Assembly: GCA_963677085.2 (NCBI GenBank)
Contig: CAXXFH010000004.1
Location: 5,146,001 to 5,210,000 of the forward strand
DNA length: 64,000 bases
Source: G963677085 sp963677085
Lineage (GTDB): Bacteria; Planctomycetota; Planctomycetia; Pirellulales; Thermoguttaceae
Reading direction: 5' to 3'
Part shown: positions 8,947 through 18,339 of the stretch, piece after piece
How the letters are laid out: the number at the start of each line of letters is the position of its first letter
Numbering within the stretch: position 1 is the first letter of the stretch
Notes under the pieces: model-generated
What the model was told of the DNA's origin: nothing
Database searches by the model: none
What the model saw: only the letters and a program-made list of their open reading frames with translations
Program-made: the position numbers and the translations under genes

Positions 8947-10146
8947 TCATTGCGCATGGTTATTCGCAATCAACACCTCCAAGCCGGGATGCATGCGCAT
9001 GAAACGACACGCTTCATCTTCGGTAAGCATTCCTTTCCCAACGAGAAGAAACGTCAATTGCGGACACTTCGCCAAGGTCATGATACCCTTGGCCGTCGCT
9101 TTTGTGTCGACGATGTACAGTTTCTTTAACGCTGGCATTTGCGACACGTGTTGCAGGCCTTCATCATCGATCGCTGTTGCGTTGACGGACAGCCTTTCAA
9201 GGGCAGGCATAGAACGCAAAAGAGCCAAGCCATGTGAGGAAATCTGAGTCTTGTCCAAGTCGAGACTCCGTAGGCATGGCAGTTCAGCAATGTATCGCAG
9301 GCCACGGTCATCAACTCGTGTGTTTACAATGCTTAGGTTTGTCAAGCCACTCAAAACGGCGAGGTGACACATGCCTTGGTTACCGATTTGCGTGTCGTTC
9401 AAGGCCAAGCTATCCAGGCCCGAAAGTCGCCGTAGATGCTCAATTCCAACATCCGCAACGCACGTGCCATTCAAGCCGAGTCGCCGCAGTCCGCGGATGT
9501 CGCCTATGCATCGGACTCCCTCGTCATCAACAGGCGTGTTGTCCAGAAGTAAACACTCCAGTCGTGGAAAGTGCTTCAGGTGACGAAGTCCTTGAGAAAC
9601 CACTGGTGCACCGTCAAGGCAAAGGAATTCGATGCTTTGGGCACTTTCCGTGGTCACCAAGTCCTTGAGGCTGCGTCCGGTTATCGCCGTCCCGCTAAGG
9701 AACAGAACATGTAGGTTCCGCAGCCGTGCCAAGCTACTGAGTCCCAAATCCGTTACGGGAGCATCGCTCAAGCTGATCTCTCGAAGTCTCGGCATCCGTG
9801 CGAGGTCTGGCGACAAGGTTACAAGCAACTCGTCGCACAGAGGCCCGCCGCTGAGGCTTACATGTTCCACGTCGGCAAAGAAATCGTTCCCAAGGAATGC
9901 CCTCAGCCAACGCGGTCCGGGGGCGTCGGCACCGGTACAGCGCCCTTGATCATCATACTCATAGTCGTATGTAACATTACCTCCGAGTTCTTGAATGGCG
10001 TTGACCGTTTCTCTCTGTTGGAACCCATCCATTGTTAGAAGTATTCCCGCACCGAAAAGCAACAAAATACTTGCCCCTGTCGTCAACAACATCATGCTGA
10101 TGCCAAGCCGGAATCGAGTGGACTCTTGGATATTGCCGCCACACAC
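8947..10146 (-). CDS. Leucine-rich-repeat membrane-anchored protein
   Basis: 399 residues from a GTG at 10146; ATGs at 10095 and 10092 are alternatives. A short Arg-containing N terminus precedes one hydrophobic helix (MMLLTTGASILLLFGAGILL, about residues 18-38), which anchors the protein or acts as an uncleaved signal. From about residue 95 there are around ten LRRs of about 24 residues in the cysteine-free, F-box-like style common in planctomycetes (L.L..T.I.D.GL..L..L..L..L). Family members are thought to be protein-interaction scaffolds. No catalytic domain is visible. It is monocistronic, and 10147-10402 downstream of the next gene is featureless. Confidence 0.75.
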   Translation of the reverse strand: MCGGNIQESTRFRLGISMMLLTTGASILLLFGAGILLTMDGFQQRETVNAIQELGGNVTYDYEYDDQGRCTGADAPGPRWLRAFLGNDFFADVEHVSLSGGPLCDELLVTLSPDLARMPRLREISLSDAPVTDLGLSSLARLRNLHVLFLSGTAITGRSLKDLVTTESAQSIEFLCLDGAPVVSQGLRHLKHFPRLECLLLDNTPVDDEGVRCIGDIRGLRRLGLNGTCVADVGIEHLRRLSGLDSLALNDTQIGNQGMCHLAVLSGLTNLSIVNTRVDDRGLRYIAELPCLRSLDLDKTQISSHGLALLRSMPALERLSVNATAIDDEGLQHVSQMPALKKLYIVDTKATAKGIMTLAKCPQLTFLLVGKGMLTEDEACRFMRMHPGLEVLIANNHAQ

Positions 10147-10402
10147 GGGATTGCTACTTTCGTTGAAATGAGGGCTTTGGAGATACCGCTGCCGAGGTCA
10201 ACTCTTCCAACTTGACACTTCTTGCCGCGGTGGCGCAAGGCGTTGGGCAACAACATCTTAGATATGTCATGCACATGTTTACTGCCTGCTCACCTGTCGC
10301 GCCGCGGCATGCCCTGCTTGACACTTGCCCCCTCCCGCAACGTCATGCAAGTTGGTTTCGCCATGAAGTCGTCGTGGTCTCTTTCCTGTCGGCAAGAACC
10401 CA

Positions 10403-11434
10403 TCACGGTATCTTTGCTATCACCTGTCGCCCCTCGTCCGAAACGAAGTAGCCGTGCTTCAAAAATCGCAATGTATTTTCGCGCACCATGAGATCGTCCA
10501 TGATAAACGTGTGCAGCCTGGGCACAACGAGGAAGTCGGCGGCGCCGGGCAGTCGGGTTTCTTCGACGGTTACGACGAAATCGTCGTCGCCCTTGAGCAG
10601 TGGGTTGTTTACGCCCTTGTCGCCACGTCCTCCGGCGACGATTCCGAACGGGCACGGTGGCGTGGCCAACTGTTGTTCGAGCTGGTCCCATTGGTCGGCC
10701 AACTGGTGGCCGCTCGTGCCTGCGATGATTCGAAACAGGTCGTTGTTCTTCAGCCGTTCGGCGATTGCCGCGCCCTGGTTCGGCGGGGCCAGCATGACGA
10801 TTCGGCCCAGCGGAGGATGTTTTCGCCCGACGCGATCGGTGTCGGACGCAGACCGGGTGTCTGCCTCGCGGCGGGCCAAGTAACGGCGGATTACCAGGTT
10901 GCCCAGGCTGTGGGCCACGAAATGGATCTCCTCGGGCTGGTCGAGACCGTCGATCACTTCGGCCAACGCCCGGGCGTGCCCGTCGACCGAATCCCGCGTG
11001 CTGGCATACGAAACGTTAATCCAGGTGAACGGGCCATTATCGGCCAGATACTTCCCAATTCCGGCCATCGAACTGCGCGAACGGCCCAGGCCGTGTAGCG
11101 TGACCAACACCCTTCCACACACGGGCGGCAAGTCGAGTTCTTGGCGGAACTGCTCAAACTCGTTGCGGCAACCGTCGTAGGTTCCCCACGCCCGACGAAC
11201 GTTCTTCGCGTCGAGCAAACGGTGATGCCCGGTGAGCACATTCCGCTGAATGCGCCAGCCGTTGTGGATGAACCGGTCGGTCCAGAACTGTTTTCCACCG
11301 GCCGTGGGACCGGCAAGGTTGAAGTTTGTCGACACCGGTTCCGTTTCCTCGGCACTGGCCGAAACGACACCGGCCCAACCGGCGGCGAAAGCCAACAGAA
11401 TCGCGCAACTCCGAAGGTGACGTGTCCGTGTCAT
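10403..11434 (-). CDS. Secreted alpha/beta-hydrolase, lipase-like
   Basis: 343 residues from the ATG at 11434, which has GGAG about 10 bases upstream. The frame is open further upstream but would run into the next gene. A signal peptide covers about 1-28 (RSCAILLAFAAGWAGVVSASA). The oxyanion region is LHGLGRS (114-119) and the nucleophile elbow is VAHSLGN, with Ser176. These fit the PGAP1/triacylglycerol-lipase-like branch of the fold, and a hydrophilic C-terminal half carries the remaining Asp/His candidates. Likely an envelope esterase; the substrate is unknown. It sits 26 bases after the deacetylase-like gene on the same strand, so the two are probably co-transcribed. Confidence 0.75.
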   Translation of the reverse strand: MTRTRHLRSCAILLAFAAGWAGVVSASAEETEPVSTNFNLAGPTAGGKQFWTDRFIHNGWRIQRNVLTGHHRLLDAKNVRRAWGTYDGCRNEFEQFRQELDLPPVCGRVLVTLHGLGRSRSSMAGIGKYLADNGPFTWINVSYASTRDSVDGHARALAEVIDGLDQPEEIHFVAHSLGNLVIRRYLARREADTRSASDTDRVGRKHPPLGRIVMLAPPNQGAAIAERLKNNDLFRIIAGTSGHQLADQWDQLEQQLATPPCPFGIVAGGRGDKGVNNPLLKGDDDFVVTVEETRLPGAADFLVVPRLHTFIMDDLMVRENTLRFLKHGYFVSDEGRQVIAKIP

Positions 11435-11460
11435 GACAATTGCTCCGTTGGTGATCTCGA

Positions 11461-12249
11461 TTACGGTCTTTGCACCGTTGCGAAGTATTGCGAAGGCGTC
11501 ATGAAGACGCAGCCTTGGGCTTTCAGGTAGTCGACGATTTTGACGAAGCCTTGCCAGCGCTCGTCGTTCCAGGCGTTGGGATGGCCTTGCAGGGCCAGAC
11601 ACTTCTTGTTTCGTGCCACTTGCTCGTATCGGGCTTTGAAACGGTCGAAATTGGGGTCGAAGATTGGGTTTTCCAGCGTTAACACGCGTTCGAACGCGAG
11701 CTTGCTCGAATTCTTCGGGCCATAGAACCACATGGTAAGCTCGGGGATGCGATCGAGCGCCTTGGCCGTGTCGGACGTTGTTCCGCTCCAGTGTGGCCCG
11801 AAGGCCTTCAGTTCGATTCCCAGCTTCTGTTGAGCCAGCTTCTGGGTTTTTGCCAAGGCTGCGTACTGCTCGTCGTACGAATCCTCGAACTCTCCGCGTT
11901 TGTCTTCGGCCTTTCGGTTCCGATAGCCGTGGTTCCAAAACTCGATGTCGCCGCGCTGGTGCAGATTTTTGATCCAGCTGAAATACGTCGGGTTGTCTTG
12001 CTCAAGCGAAAAACCGATGATCCCGAACGACGCCTTGAGGTTCGACTTTTCGACGAAGTCGGCCACCCGTTGCCACTGTGCCGACACGGGCCGATCGCCG
12101 TGTGCCCCATGCGAGGTCACGTCGTCGAGCTTTAAGATGATAACCTGGGGCGATTTTCGTTGGTTGTCGTCGGCGTGTACGACCGACTGAAGAGACGAAC
12201 ACACGAAGACCGCTACGATGGTTGAAAAAAGAAGCGTGACTCTTGCCAT
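11461..12249 (-). CDS. Secreted polysaccharide deacetylase-like protein
   Basis: 262 residues with a signal peptide (about 1-26, ending VVHA). ILKLDDV places the tandem aspartates at 42-43, which form the first metal/catalytic motif of the NodB-like (CE4/DUF2334) fold. FWNHGYRN (His107) corresponds to the second motif, usually H-x-x-x-H/S. The rest (SGTTSDTAKALDRIPELTMWFYGP) fits a deformed TIM barrel. The substrate could be an N-acetylated cell-wall or exopolysaccharide. The second metal-binding His is not obvious, so activity is uncertain. It lies directly upstream of the lipase-like gene. Confidence 0.7.
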   Translation of the reverse strand: MARVTLLFSTIVAVFVCSSLQSVVHADDNQRKSPQVIILKLDDVTSHGAHGDRPVSAQWQRVADFVEKSNLKASFGIIGFSLEQDNPTYFSWIKNLHQRGDIEFWNHGYRNRKAEDKRGEFEDSYDEQYAALAKTQKLAQQKLGIELKAFGPHWSGTTSDTAKALDRIPELTMWFYGPKNSSKLAFERVLTLENPIFDPNFDRFKARYEQVARNKKCLALQGHPNAWNDERWQGFVKIVDYLKAQGCVFMTPSQYFATVQRP

Positions 12250-12275
12250 GGTTTTCTTCCTGTTGTTTGAGAATC

Positions 12276-12310
12276 ATTCTCCCCTCGCCCGCCGAGTGGG
12301 AGAGGGTACG
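12276..12310. repeat. REP-like palindrome, CTCCC...GGGAG family
   Basis: TCTCCCCTCGCCCGCCGAGT followed by GGGAGAGGGTACG, between two minus-strand genes. Same family as the elements near 8628, 20822, 20928 and 38298. Confidence 0.45.
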
Positions 12311-12394
12311 CTATTATAATGCCAAAATGGGCTGGGTCGCGAGTCAGGTTGCGGCGGACCACCGCCGGGCTGGTGACAACCGTTTTCTCACGCA

Positions 12395-14464
12395 TCACCG
12401 TAAACCGACCGATTTCCAGAGGAGAATGGCTGCTGCTGCCCAGAAGAATAGGGTGAAACCGGCGACCACGCCGAAAAAGTCGCGCAAGGGGCGACGGCCG
12501 CCCGAGTAACGCCGCGCCGCCGGAACCGCCACCAACCACGAAGGCAGGAAGCCCAGCAGAAACATCCAGGCAATGGCCAGGCTCAGTCTGCGGCACACCA
12601 GATAAAACGCCAGGCACACGCCCACCAGCAGAGTCGTCGCCAGGGCCGATCGCCACATCGTCCACGTCGACATCGGGTTCTTCTGTCCTTGGACGACCGC
12701 CAATAGGCTCATCTGATGGGCGACAAACAGGCTAACAGGCCAAGTCAGCACGAATTCTCGACTGAAGTGATTCCCTAGCGGTGTGGCGACAAGTCCCAGT
12801 ACAAACGCGGCGCACCAAAACACGGCGGCTGCGAATGTCACTTTTCGCTTCAGTCGGAGCCAATGGCCGATGGCCAACACCACCAACTGAAGCAACAACG
12901 CCGGGAGAAACGCTGCGGCCAGCGACCATGTGTACCATCGCGTGAATTCTTCGACGTCGGGTGCGTCCATGGCGTACGGCCGTTCGCCGCCAGCCAGCCG
13001 GTTCCAGTCCCACGAGTCGTCTTCGGCGATTTCCGAGGCCGCCTTCGAAGCTCTTAGCGTTGCGGCGTCGAGTTCGTTGTCGCTGCCCAAAAACACGCAA
13101 GCCGCTCGAGTGGGGCTGCGCAGGTAGAGACGTTTGTCGATCAATGCGGGCGCGGTCCAGCAGATTTCCCCGCTGAAAATCTTGCATCGGGCGAGTTCTT
13201 CGTAGCGTTGCGGCGTCGCCCGGGCGAGCAGCAATTCGCCCATGTCGTTGAACATTACGAGTTTGCCGTCGGCGGCGATGACCGTGGCGTGGCCGGGTTT
13301 CTCGGACGACCACTTCGTTTGTCCTGTGGCCAATTCGATGCAACGAAACGTCCCACGCGATGGCCGATGGACTTTCGCCTGAACATCGCGCAGGTCGAAA
13401 CCGTAGATGTGGCCGTCGAGGAGAACGCTTGAGGCCGTGTCGTTCGACAATTCCTCGCTCGTCCACTTGGGTTCGAGCCGCAGCGTGTCGAGATCGGCCG
13501 CGTCGCCCTGGAGCTGGAAACAACGTGCTCCCCCGTGAAACGCGGAGGCGACCACGAGATACGGCTCCTCGTAGAGTGGAGCGGCCGCGTGTTCGTCGTA
13601 CCCGCGGGAATAGCGTTCGTAGCAAAGCCTTCGGCCGGTGGCGATGTCGAAGAGCGTCATGGCGTTTTGCATTAAGGTGACGACCAACGCTCGGCCTTGG
13701 TAAGTGATCGGAATTGCCGAGCAGTAGCTGGCCGGTTCATTGCCCGAGGCCCAAACGACCGTGTTATCGTCGGTCGACAAGGCCACGACGCTTGCGCCTT
13801 TGCCGCCGACGGGCAAGATCACAACAGGCCGCCTCGCGCCGCTGTGGGCTACGACCGTGGGCGAGCAGGAGTAGCCGAAGTCGGCTCCTTTGGCGCTGAA
13901 GCGTTGGTTGATATCGAGTTGCCAGAGGGGCTTGCCAGTCGCAACGTCGAGACACGCGACGAGGCCTTCGGGGCTGGCAAAGTACAACCGGCTGTCGGCC
14001 AACGTGGGCGTTGACCGAGGACCAGGGTACATGCCACCGGGCTCGTAGGGCCAGGTGTACCGGTGCTGCCATAGCGTTTCGCCGGACAGACCGTCGAGGC
14101 AGAGAACCTGCTGTTCGGTAAGGGTTTGCGACTGGGTGTAGACACGACGTCCTACGCCCGTGATGCCCGAGTATCCACGCCCCACGTCGCGAATCCAGAG
14201 CACGCGAGGGCCTTGCGGTGGCCAGGATTCGGCCAAACCGGTGACGAGGGAGACGGCGTTGAAGGTGGGGCCCCGCCGGTGTGGCCAGCCCGGGCCGGTG
14301 GGTTGACCGGCGAATGTCGATTGGGCGGTCCGTTGTGGATCAGCCCAACCAGTCGGCAACGAGGAAACGACCTGGTGGATGAGAAACGCTACCAACGCGA
14401 GACAGCCGACGATGCCGGTTCGAAGCCCGATCTGGCGTTTCAGGTTAGTGGCGGCGATTTTCAT
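12395..14464 (-). CDS. PQQ-like beta-propeller protein with C-terminal membrane helices
   Basis: 689 residues. An N-terminal hydrophobic helix (about 17-35) anchors or exports the chain. Residues from about 60 to 460 contain PQQ/Trp-docking propeller blades, seen as repeated V.CLDG.SGETLWQHRY, LVACLDVATGKPLWQLDI and ELATGQTKWSSEKPG. The last ~190 residues hold about six hydrophobic helices. Such outer-face propellers usually scaffold or bind partners, and quinoprotein dehydrogenase catalysis cannot be inferred. A propeller joined to a multi-pass C-terminal membrane domain is less usual than a plain PQQ-repeat protein. It is transcribed divergently from ileS. Confidence 0.72.
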   Translation of the reverse strand: MKIAATNLKRQIGLRTGIVGCLALVAFLIHQVVSSLPTGWADPQRTAQSTFAGQPTGPGWPHRRGPTFNAVSLVTGLAESWPPQGPRVLWIRDVGRGYSGITGVGRRVYTQSQTLTEQQVLCLDGLSGETLWQHRYTWPYEPGGMYPGPRSTPTLADSRLYFASPEGLVACLDVATGKPLWQLDINQRFSAKGADFGYSCSPTVVAHSGARRPVVILPVGGKGASVVALSTDDNTVVWASGNEPASYCSAIPITYQGRALVVTLMQNAMTLFDIATGRRLCYERYSRGYDEHAAAPLYEEPYLVVASAFHGGARCFQLQGDAADLDTLRLEPKWTSEELSNDTASSVLLDGHIYGFDLRDVQAKVHRPSRGTFRCIELATGQTKWSSEKPGHATVIAADGKLVMFNDMGELLLARATPQRYEELARCKIFSGEICWTAPALIDKRLYLRSPTRAACVFLGSDNELDAATLRASKAASEIAEDDSWDWNRLAGGERPYAMDAPDVEEFTRWYTWSLAAAFLPALLLQLVVLAIGHWLRLKRKVTFAAAVFWCAAFVLGLVATPLGNHFSREFVLTWPVSLFVAHQMSLLAVVQGQKNPMSTWTMWRSALATTLLVGVCLAFYLVCRRLSLAIAWMFLLGFLPSWLVAVPAARRYSGGRRPLRDFFGVVAGFTLFFWAAAAILLWKSVGLR

Positions 14465-14719
14465 GGGACTCTGATTTTAGCATTTCCCCGTTTTCGTGGG
14501 GGTCGTGGCCGCTGAAGCGGTCGCGCTTCGGCACAGGGGATTGAAATTATTGCTACTGCTAACCTCCTATCTCCTCGCTCCTTGTTCGTTCCCCCTCTTC
14601 TCTTTCTCTCCTCCCAGCCGGGATTGCAAAACCCCGGCGGGCGCGGTTTACTGGGAGTTTCGTTTGTCTGTCGCCATCCCCCTCGGGTGGGCCCCTCTCG
14701 GTGTCCGAGTAGTTACGCC

Positions 14720-17700
14720 ATGTTTAAACCGGTTGCCAGTAACGTTTCCTTTCCCAAGCTCGAAGAGGCCATCGTTGAGTTTTGGCGCGATCGCCAGATC
14801 TACGAGAAGTCGTTGAAGGCCCGAAAAGACGCGCCGGCTTTCGTGTTCTACGAGGGGCCGCCGACGGCCAATGGGCTGCCCCACCCGGGCCACTGCCTTA
14901 CTCGAGCGATTAAGGATCTGTTTCCCCGCTATCATACTATGCGCGGTTACCGCTGCGAGCGGAAGGCCGGTTGGGATACCCATGGGCTGCCGGTCGAGGT
15001 CGAGGTCTGCAAGGAACTAGGCATCCACAGCAAGGAAGAGATCGAAGAGTACGGCGTCGAGCCGTTTATCCGCAAGTGCGTCGAAAGCGTGTTCCGCTAC
15101 ACGCGGCAGTGGGAGCACCTGACCGAACGGCTCGGCTTCTGGATTCACCTGGACGAGGCCTATGTAACGTTCCACCAGAGCTACGTGGAGAGCGTCTGGT
15201 GGGCGTTGAAGACGTTGTTCGACCGAGGGCTGCTCTACCAGGGGCACAAGATCGTCTGGTGGTGGGCCCAGGGTGGCACGGCGTTGAGCAGCGGCGAGGT
15301 GGGCCAGGGCTACCGCGAGGTGGCCGACCCGAGCGTCTACGTGCGTTTCCCGTTGGTCGACGAACCGAAGAGCAGCGATCTGGCCGACACGGATCTGCTC
15401 GTCTGGACTACCACGCCGTGGACCTTGCCGAGCAACCAGTTTGCTGCCGTGAAGCCCGATCTGGAGTATTCGGTGGTCTCGGTCGAAGGCGACCCGCGTA
15501 AGCTGGTGATGGCCTCGGCGCTGGTCGAAACGATCGCCGCGAAGGTGAAGAAAGAGTTCACCGTCGAGAAGACCTTGTTGGGCGAGGCACTATTGGGCAA
15601 GCGTTATTTGCCGCCATTCGACTATTACTACAAGACACAGGGCACGACGGTTGGGCAGCTAAAGGACGGCGGCCGGCAACACGTTGCGTGGCGCGTCGTC
15701 GCGGCCGATTTCGTTACCACCGAGAGCGGCACCGGCCTGGTCCACCAGGCGCCTGCCTTTGGTGAGGTCGACTACGAAGTGCTGGCGGCCGAACAAGCCC
15801 GATTCGTCGACGGTGAAGGGCCCGAACTGATTTGTGCTGTGGAACCCAACGGCACGTTCAGCCCGATCGCCGACGTGTACGCCGGTCGCTGGGTTAAGGA
15901 TGCCGACAAGGACATATGCCGCGATTTGCGCGGCCGAAACATCCTCTTCCACCTGGAACAGTACCTGCACGACTACCCGTTCTGCTGGCGAGCAGAGCAG
16001 GATCCGCTGATCCAATACCCGCGGCGTAGCTGGTTCATCCGCACGACGGCTTTCAAGGAGAAGATGCTGCAAAACAACCGGCAGATCAACTGGTTGCCGG
16101 AACACATTCGCGACGGCCGTTTTGGCAACTTCCTGGAGACCAACGTCGATTGGGCCTTGTCGCGCGAGCGTTACTGGGGCACCCCGCTGCCCGTCTGGGT
16201 GTGCGAGGAAACCGGCCACATGGAAGCGGTGGCTAATTACGAAGAGTTGCTTGCCAAGCCGGGCATCTCGGGCACCGAAGTATGGGAAAAGGCCAAGGTG
16301 GCCGATCCCGAGCTGACTGATGATCTGAAGGTCCACAAACCGTACATCGACGCGATTACCTACGATTCGCCCAAGGCGCCCGGCAAGCGGATGCGGCGCG
16401 TTACGGAAGTAATCGACTGCTGGTTCGATTCCGGAGCGATGCCGTTTGCCCAGTGGGGTTATCCCCACAAGCCGGGCTCGAAACAACGGTTCGAGCGTCA
16501 GTTTCCGGCCGACTTCATCAGCGAGGCCATCGACCAAACCCGGGGCTGGTTCTACAGTCTGTTGGCAATCAGCACGCTACTGTTCAGCGAAGACACCGAG
16601 GGCAACGGCGATGCGCCGGCCCATGCCGTGGGCTATCCCCACCCGTTCTGCAACTGCATCGTTTTGGGGCTGATGCTGGCCGAATGGTGGGACGCGGCCG
16701 AGAGCCGTAAGATCTTCTTGACCGAAGAGGATGCCAAAAAGGACTGTGGTCAGAAATACTCGCACAAAGTCGGCAAAATGTCGAAGAGTTTGCGGAACTA
16801 TCGCGAGCCGAACGAAATCTTCGACCGCTACGGGGCCGACGCGCTGCGGTGGTACCTGTTCGCCAACCAGCCGCCATGGACCTCGATCCAGTACAGCGAA
16901 AGGGCCATCCGCGATGCCATTCCCGAGTTCCTTCTGACGCTCTGGAACGTGTACAGCTTTTTCGTAATTTACGCCAATATCGACGGTTTCGACCCGGGCA
17001 AGGCCCTTGCTGGCAACGCTGGGCAACTTGACACCCGCACGTTGGCCAAGGCCACCGGCTATCGTCCTGTCGGCAAACGCCGCGAGATCGACCGCTGGAT
17101 CCTCAGCGAACTGCACGAAACGGCGGCCACCATTACCGACAGGATGGATGCCTACGACAACTATGGTGCCTGCGCTCGGCTCACCGAATTCACCGACGCG
17201 CTGAGCAACTGGTACGTGCGCGTGTGTCGTGATCGCTACTGGAGCGGCGAGCAGTCGGACGACAAGACCGACGCCTACTGGACCCTTTACGAGTGTTTGA
17301 CGACCATGTGCAAGCTGATCGCTCCCTTTGTGCCCTTCTTGGCCGAAGAGATGTGGCAGAATCTGGCCGTGGCGTCCTTGGGCAATCGCACGGTGGAAAG
17401 CGTTCATCTTTGCGATTATCCCGAGGGCGAATCGAAGGTGATCGACGAAGAGCTTTCCGAACGGGTTGCGCTGATGCGAGAAATCGTCTCGCTGGGACGC
17501 AGCGCGCGTATGGGGGCCAAGCTGAAAGTGCGGCAGCCGTTGTCGTTGGTCGAGATCGTGCTGGCTGACGCCAAGCACCTCGACTGGCTCAAAGAGCACG
17601 CGGCCATGATTGCCGACGAGCTGAACGTCAAGCGCGTCGAGTTCACACAGAAAGCCGAGCAATACATCACCTATACCGTGTTGCCCGACCTGAAGCGTCT

Positions 17701-18208
17701 TGGCCCACGATTGGGCAAGCGACTGCCCGCGCTGCGGAAGTTGCTCAACGAGGCCGATGGTGGCCAACTGCTGGCGAGCATGGAAGCCGACGGCAAGTTG
17801 ACCTTCGAACTGCCCGACGGTCCCGTGGACCTCGACGGCGATGACATCCAGGTGCGGTTGCAGGCCAAAGAGGGTTGGGCCGCCGCGCAGGGACGGCAGT
17901 GCGTGGTGGTGCTGGCCACTGAATTGACCGACGATCTGATCGCCGAGGGCATCGCCCGCGAGGTGGTCCGCGCCATTCAGGAACGCCGCAAGGAGATGGG
18001 CTGCGAATTCACCGACCGGATCGCCGTGGGCATTGTGACGGACGACGCGCCGTTGAACGACGCGGTCAAGCAGTTCATAGATTACATCCGCGGGGAAACG
18101 CTGGCCGTGGAACTTGGCCTCAAGGCGGTCGACGGCAGCGAGCCCGTCGAACTGAAGTTGGCCGGCTATGAAATTAAGCTCTACGTTAAAGTCGTGCCTC
18201 AAACGTAA
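14720..18208 (+). CDS. ileS: Isoleucyl-tRNA synthetase, long (eukaryotic-like) form
   Basis: 1162 residues from the ATG at 14720, whose MFKPV start fits the family; upstream codons in the same frame (to 14582) are pyrimidine-rich spacer. A class I synthetase charging tRNA-Ile. HPGH (55-58, after PPTANGLP) is the HIGH motif, KMSKS is at 686-690, and the CP1 editing domain lies between. Length, GLPHxGH context and a long C-terminal region without an obvious zinc finger resemble the eukaryotic-like type 2 enzyme (IleS2). That type is often insensitive to mupirocin, which is an inference here. A 27-bp-arm hairpin follows the stop by 12 bases and separates it from purN. Confidence 0.95.
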   Translation: MFKPVASNVSFPKLEEAIVEFWRDRQIYEKSLKARKDAPAFVFYEGPPTANGLPHPGHCLTRAIKDLFPRYHTMRGYRCERKAGWDTHGLPVEVEVCKELGIHSKEEIEEYGVEPFIRKCVESVFRYTRQWEHLTERLGFWIHLDEAYVTFHQSYVESVWWALKTLFDRGLLYQGHKIVWWWAQGGTALSSGEVGQGYREVADPSVYVRFPLVDEPKSSDLADTDLLVWTTTPWTLPSNQFAAVKPDLEYSVVSVEGDPRKLVMASALVETIAAKVKKEFTVEKTLLGEALLGKRYLPPFDYYYKTQGTTVGQLKDGGRQHVAWRVVAADFVTTESGTGLVHQAPAFGEVDYEVLAAEQARFVDGEGPELICAVEPNGTFSPIADVYAGRWVKDADKDICRDLRGRNILFHLEQYLHDYPFCWRAEQDPLIQYPRRSWFIRTTAFKEKMLQNNRQINWLPEHIRDGRFGNFLETNVDWALSRERYWGTPLPVWVCEETGHMEAVANYEELLAKPGISGTEVWEKAKVADPELTDDLKVHKPYIDAITYDSPKAPGKRMRRVTEVIDCWFDSGAMPFAQWGYPHKPGSKQRFERQFPADFISEAIDQTRGWFYSLLAISTLLFSEDTEGNGDAPAHAVGYPHPFCNCIVLGLMLAEWWDAAESRKIFLTEEDAKKDCGQKYSHKVGKMSKSLRNYREPNEIFDRYGADALRWYLFANQPPWTSIQYSERAIRDAIPEFLLTLWNVYSFFVIYANIDGFDPGKALAGNAGQLDTRTLAKATGYRPVGKRREIDRWILSELHETAATITDRMDAYDNYGACARLTEFTDALSNWYVRVCRDRYWSGEQSDDKTDAYWTLYECLTTMCKLIAPFVPFLAEEMWQNLAVASLGNRTVESVHLCDYPEGESKVIDEELSERVALMREIVSLGRSARMGAKLKVRQPLSLVEIVLADAKHLDWLKEHAAMIADELNVKRVEFTQKAEQYITYTVLPDLKRLGPRLGKRLPALRKLLNEADGGQLLASMEADGKLTFELPDGPVDLDGDDIQVRLQAKEGWAAAQGRQCVVVLATELTDDLIAEGIAREVVRAIQERRKEMGCEFTDRIAVGIVTDDAPLNDAVKQFIDYIRGETLAVELGLKAVDGSEPVELKLAGYEIKLYVKVVPQT

Positions 18209-18219
18209 AACGTCGGCTA

Positions 18220-18293
18220 CTTGCGTGCCACTGGCTCTGCCAGTGCCTTTGGCCATAAACATCTCCGCACTGGCAGAGCCAGTGGCACGCAAG
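18220..18293. repeat. Perfect 27-bp inverted repeat between ileS and purN
   Basis: Arms 18220-18246 and 18267-18293 are exact complements with a 20-base loop. Each arm contains the shorter palindrome CACTGGCTCTGCCAGTG, so a cruciform is possible. Partial relatives lie at 20028, 38370, 40204, 41198, 53320 and 59781. There is no T-run, so it is a repeat first and an RNA hairpin second. Confidence 0.7.
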
Positions 18294-18339
18294 CGAAAGA
18301 ATTCCCTAGCTCCCGTATCTCTAGCTCCCAACTCGCTTC

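Noticed and set aside
16577..18331. A 584-codon open frame opposite ileS
   Set aside because: Antisense to an unmistakable tRNA synthetase, no recognised motif.
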